Shown one piece after another: positions 16,097 to 16,881 of a stretch of 16,881 nucleotides of DNA. The stretch lies in assembly GCA_030834765.1 (NCBI GenBank), contig JAUQXG010000273.1, positions 1-16,881 of the forward strand, read 5' to 3'. Numbering within the stretch: position 1 is the first letter of the stretch; each line of letters begins with the position of its first letter. The DNA comes from Lutispora sp. (lineage in GTDB: Bacteria; Bacillota; Clostridia; Lutisporales; Lutisporaceae). Below the pieces are notes generated by a model that worked only from the letters and a program-made list of their open reading frames with translations, had not been told where the DNA came from and searched no databases. Both the position numbers and the translations under genes were made by a program.

Positions 16097-16881
16097 TGAT
16101 TGGAATCTCAGCAGACGAATAAAAAATATGGTCTGGACAATAAGTGAAGATTATCAATCAAAACCCAATACAAGCAATGCAAACTATAAGTATTATACAG
16201 ATATTCAAATTTTTGATCCTTTGATGCTTTATGAATTGGGTCTTGATAGAGAAGAAGCAGCAGCCCTATCCATTTATTCTGCATCCCACCAGGGAGCCCA
16301 TCAAAAGCTTACCAATGTTAAACTTTTAAGCACATTCCTCACATCCAGAATAAAATCAGGGTTTGATGAAGAAATAATATTCTCACTTGTCCATATTGGA
16401 GAAGATATACGAGTTGATTCTTTAATGGAGAAAGAAAGACCGGGCTGTAAGGATTTTAGGCTTAAAGGCACACAAGCAATCATGAATAAACTTTTTTCTC
16501 CTAATGGAAATGAAATTCAAAAGCTATTTAAAGGGATAAGGCTTCTTGTCAGTGGAACTTCTAATATCCATGTCATTGATTGTGATTGGGAAATGGCTCG
16601 TGAAATTTATAAAGACCTTTTAAAGTGCTTATCAGCAAGAGATACTTTAGAAATGCTCCATATCGTAGATAAGATTTATTTAAAATATTGGTCAAAGGGT
16701 CTTTCTAAATATATGTTTCTTGATGAGATAGATAAATTTGGAAACAAGCTTGAAGCCACTTCTATGGATGGAGACTGTGAAAATAAGCCTTCTAAAGGCA
16801 ATGGAGAAAATAGTGATAAGCAAGATAGCTCAGATGCAACTGCTGAGATTAGCACCCAAATATATGATGAAGGTAACAAAA
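16089..16881 (+). CDS. Probable VWA/NorD-type partner, N-terminal part (runs off the window)
   Basis: A frame opens with ATG at 16089, overlaps the ATPase gene by 8 nt, and stays open for 264 codons to the window edge. GGAG lies 6 nt upstream. The start is MNDDWNLSRRIKNMVWTISE. The visible part is mainly helical and charged, with no membrane helix or signal peptide, and ends in an acidic, Ser/Asn/Lys-rich stretch (about 228-260) typical of a linker. No VWA DxSxS motif appears within the window, so the VWA domain assignment is inferred from the overlapping MoxR gene and the family habit of a helical region, acidic linker and C-terminal VWA (as in NorD, CobT and related proteins). The window edge leaves it incomplete. 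Confidence 0.8.
   Translation, partial: MNDDWNLSRRIKNMVWTISEDYQSKPNTSNANYKYYTDIQIFDPLMLYELGLDREEAAALSIYSASHQGAHQKLTNVKLLSTFLTSRIKSGFDEEIIFSLVHIGEDIRVDSLMEKERPGCKDFRLKGTQAIMNKLFSPNGNEIQKLFKGIRLLVSGTSNIHVIDCDWEMAREIYKDLLKCLSARDTLEMLHIVDKIYLKYWSKGLSKYMFLDEIDKFGNKLEATSMDGDCENKPSKGNGENSDKQDSSDATAEISTQIYDEGNK

Overview
The window is AT-rich, strongly Gram-positive-like chromosomal DNA. The evidence is GGAGG-type ribosome binding sites before nearly every gene, sigma-A-like promoters, intrinsic terminators, a tRNA-Met-type T-box leader, a lipoprotein adaptor in place of a periplasmic one, a ribonuclease M5 gene and a two-cluster ferredoxin. It most likely comes from an anaerobic member of the Clostridia. 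I see no phage, plasmid, IS, CRISPR or tRNA signal.

Left part (1-4014, all minus strand). Reading leftward from about 4.0 kb are tatD (metal-dependent DNase), an own-promoter gene pair of a nitroreductase-like protein and a small four-helix membrane protein, a NUDIX hydrolase closed by a perfect 58-bp palindromic terminator, a G5/3D cell-wall protein of the YabE type with a very good promoter, and the first 39 codons of rnmV (ribonuclease M5), cut by the window edge. metG-tatD-yabE-rnmV is a familiar Gram-positive order. Here it is spread out by extra genes.

Middle (4170-8524, plus strand). This is a three-gene export operon: a large FtsX/MacB-type ABC permease starting at TTG, its LolD/MacB-type ATPase, and an HlyD/MacA-type lipoprotein adaptor. 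It ends in a stem-loop shared with the converging genes.

8550-10645 (minus) holds an EamA/DMT-family transporter followed by an alanine-dehydrogenase-fold enzyme, probably co-transcribed from an extended -10 promoter. 10752-13132 (minus) holds metG with its intrinsic terminator and a Met-specific T-box riboswitch leader (specifier ATG). 13218-14626 (minus) holds lemA and a TPM-domain protein with a Gly/Ser tail, a recurrent pair, separated by a stem-loop. 14745-14945 (minus) is a small ferredoxin.

Right end (15090-16881, plus). A MoxR/NorQ-type AAA+ ATPase overlaps by 8 nt a partial gene, open to the window edge, which is probably the VWA/NorD-type partner. The conserved reading frame of the ATPase extends about 56 codons upstream of its first ATG with no ATG, GTG or TTG. 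It therefore seems to start at ATA (15152) or ATT (15146) behind a clean AAGGAG, or the sequence has an error or mutation there. This is the most unusual point in the window. The rest is largely ordinary accessory and housekeeping chromosome, and I did not find a convincing wholly new system.
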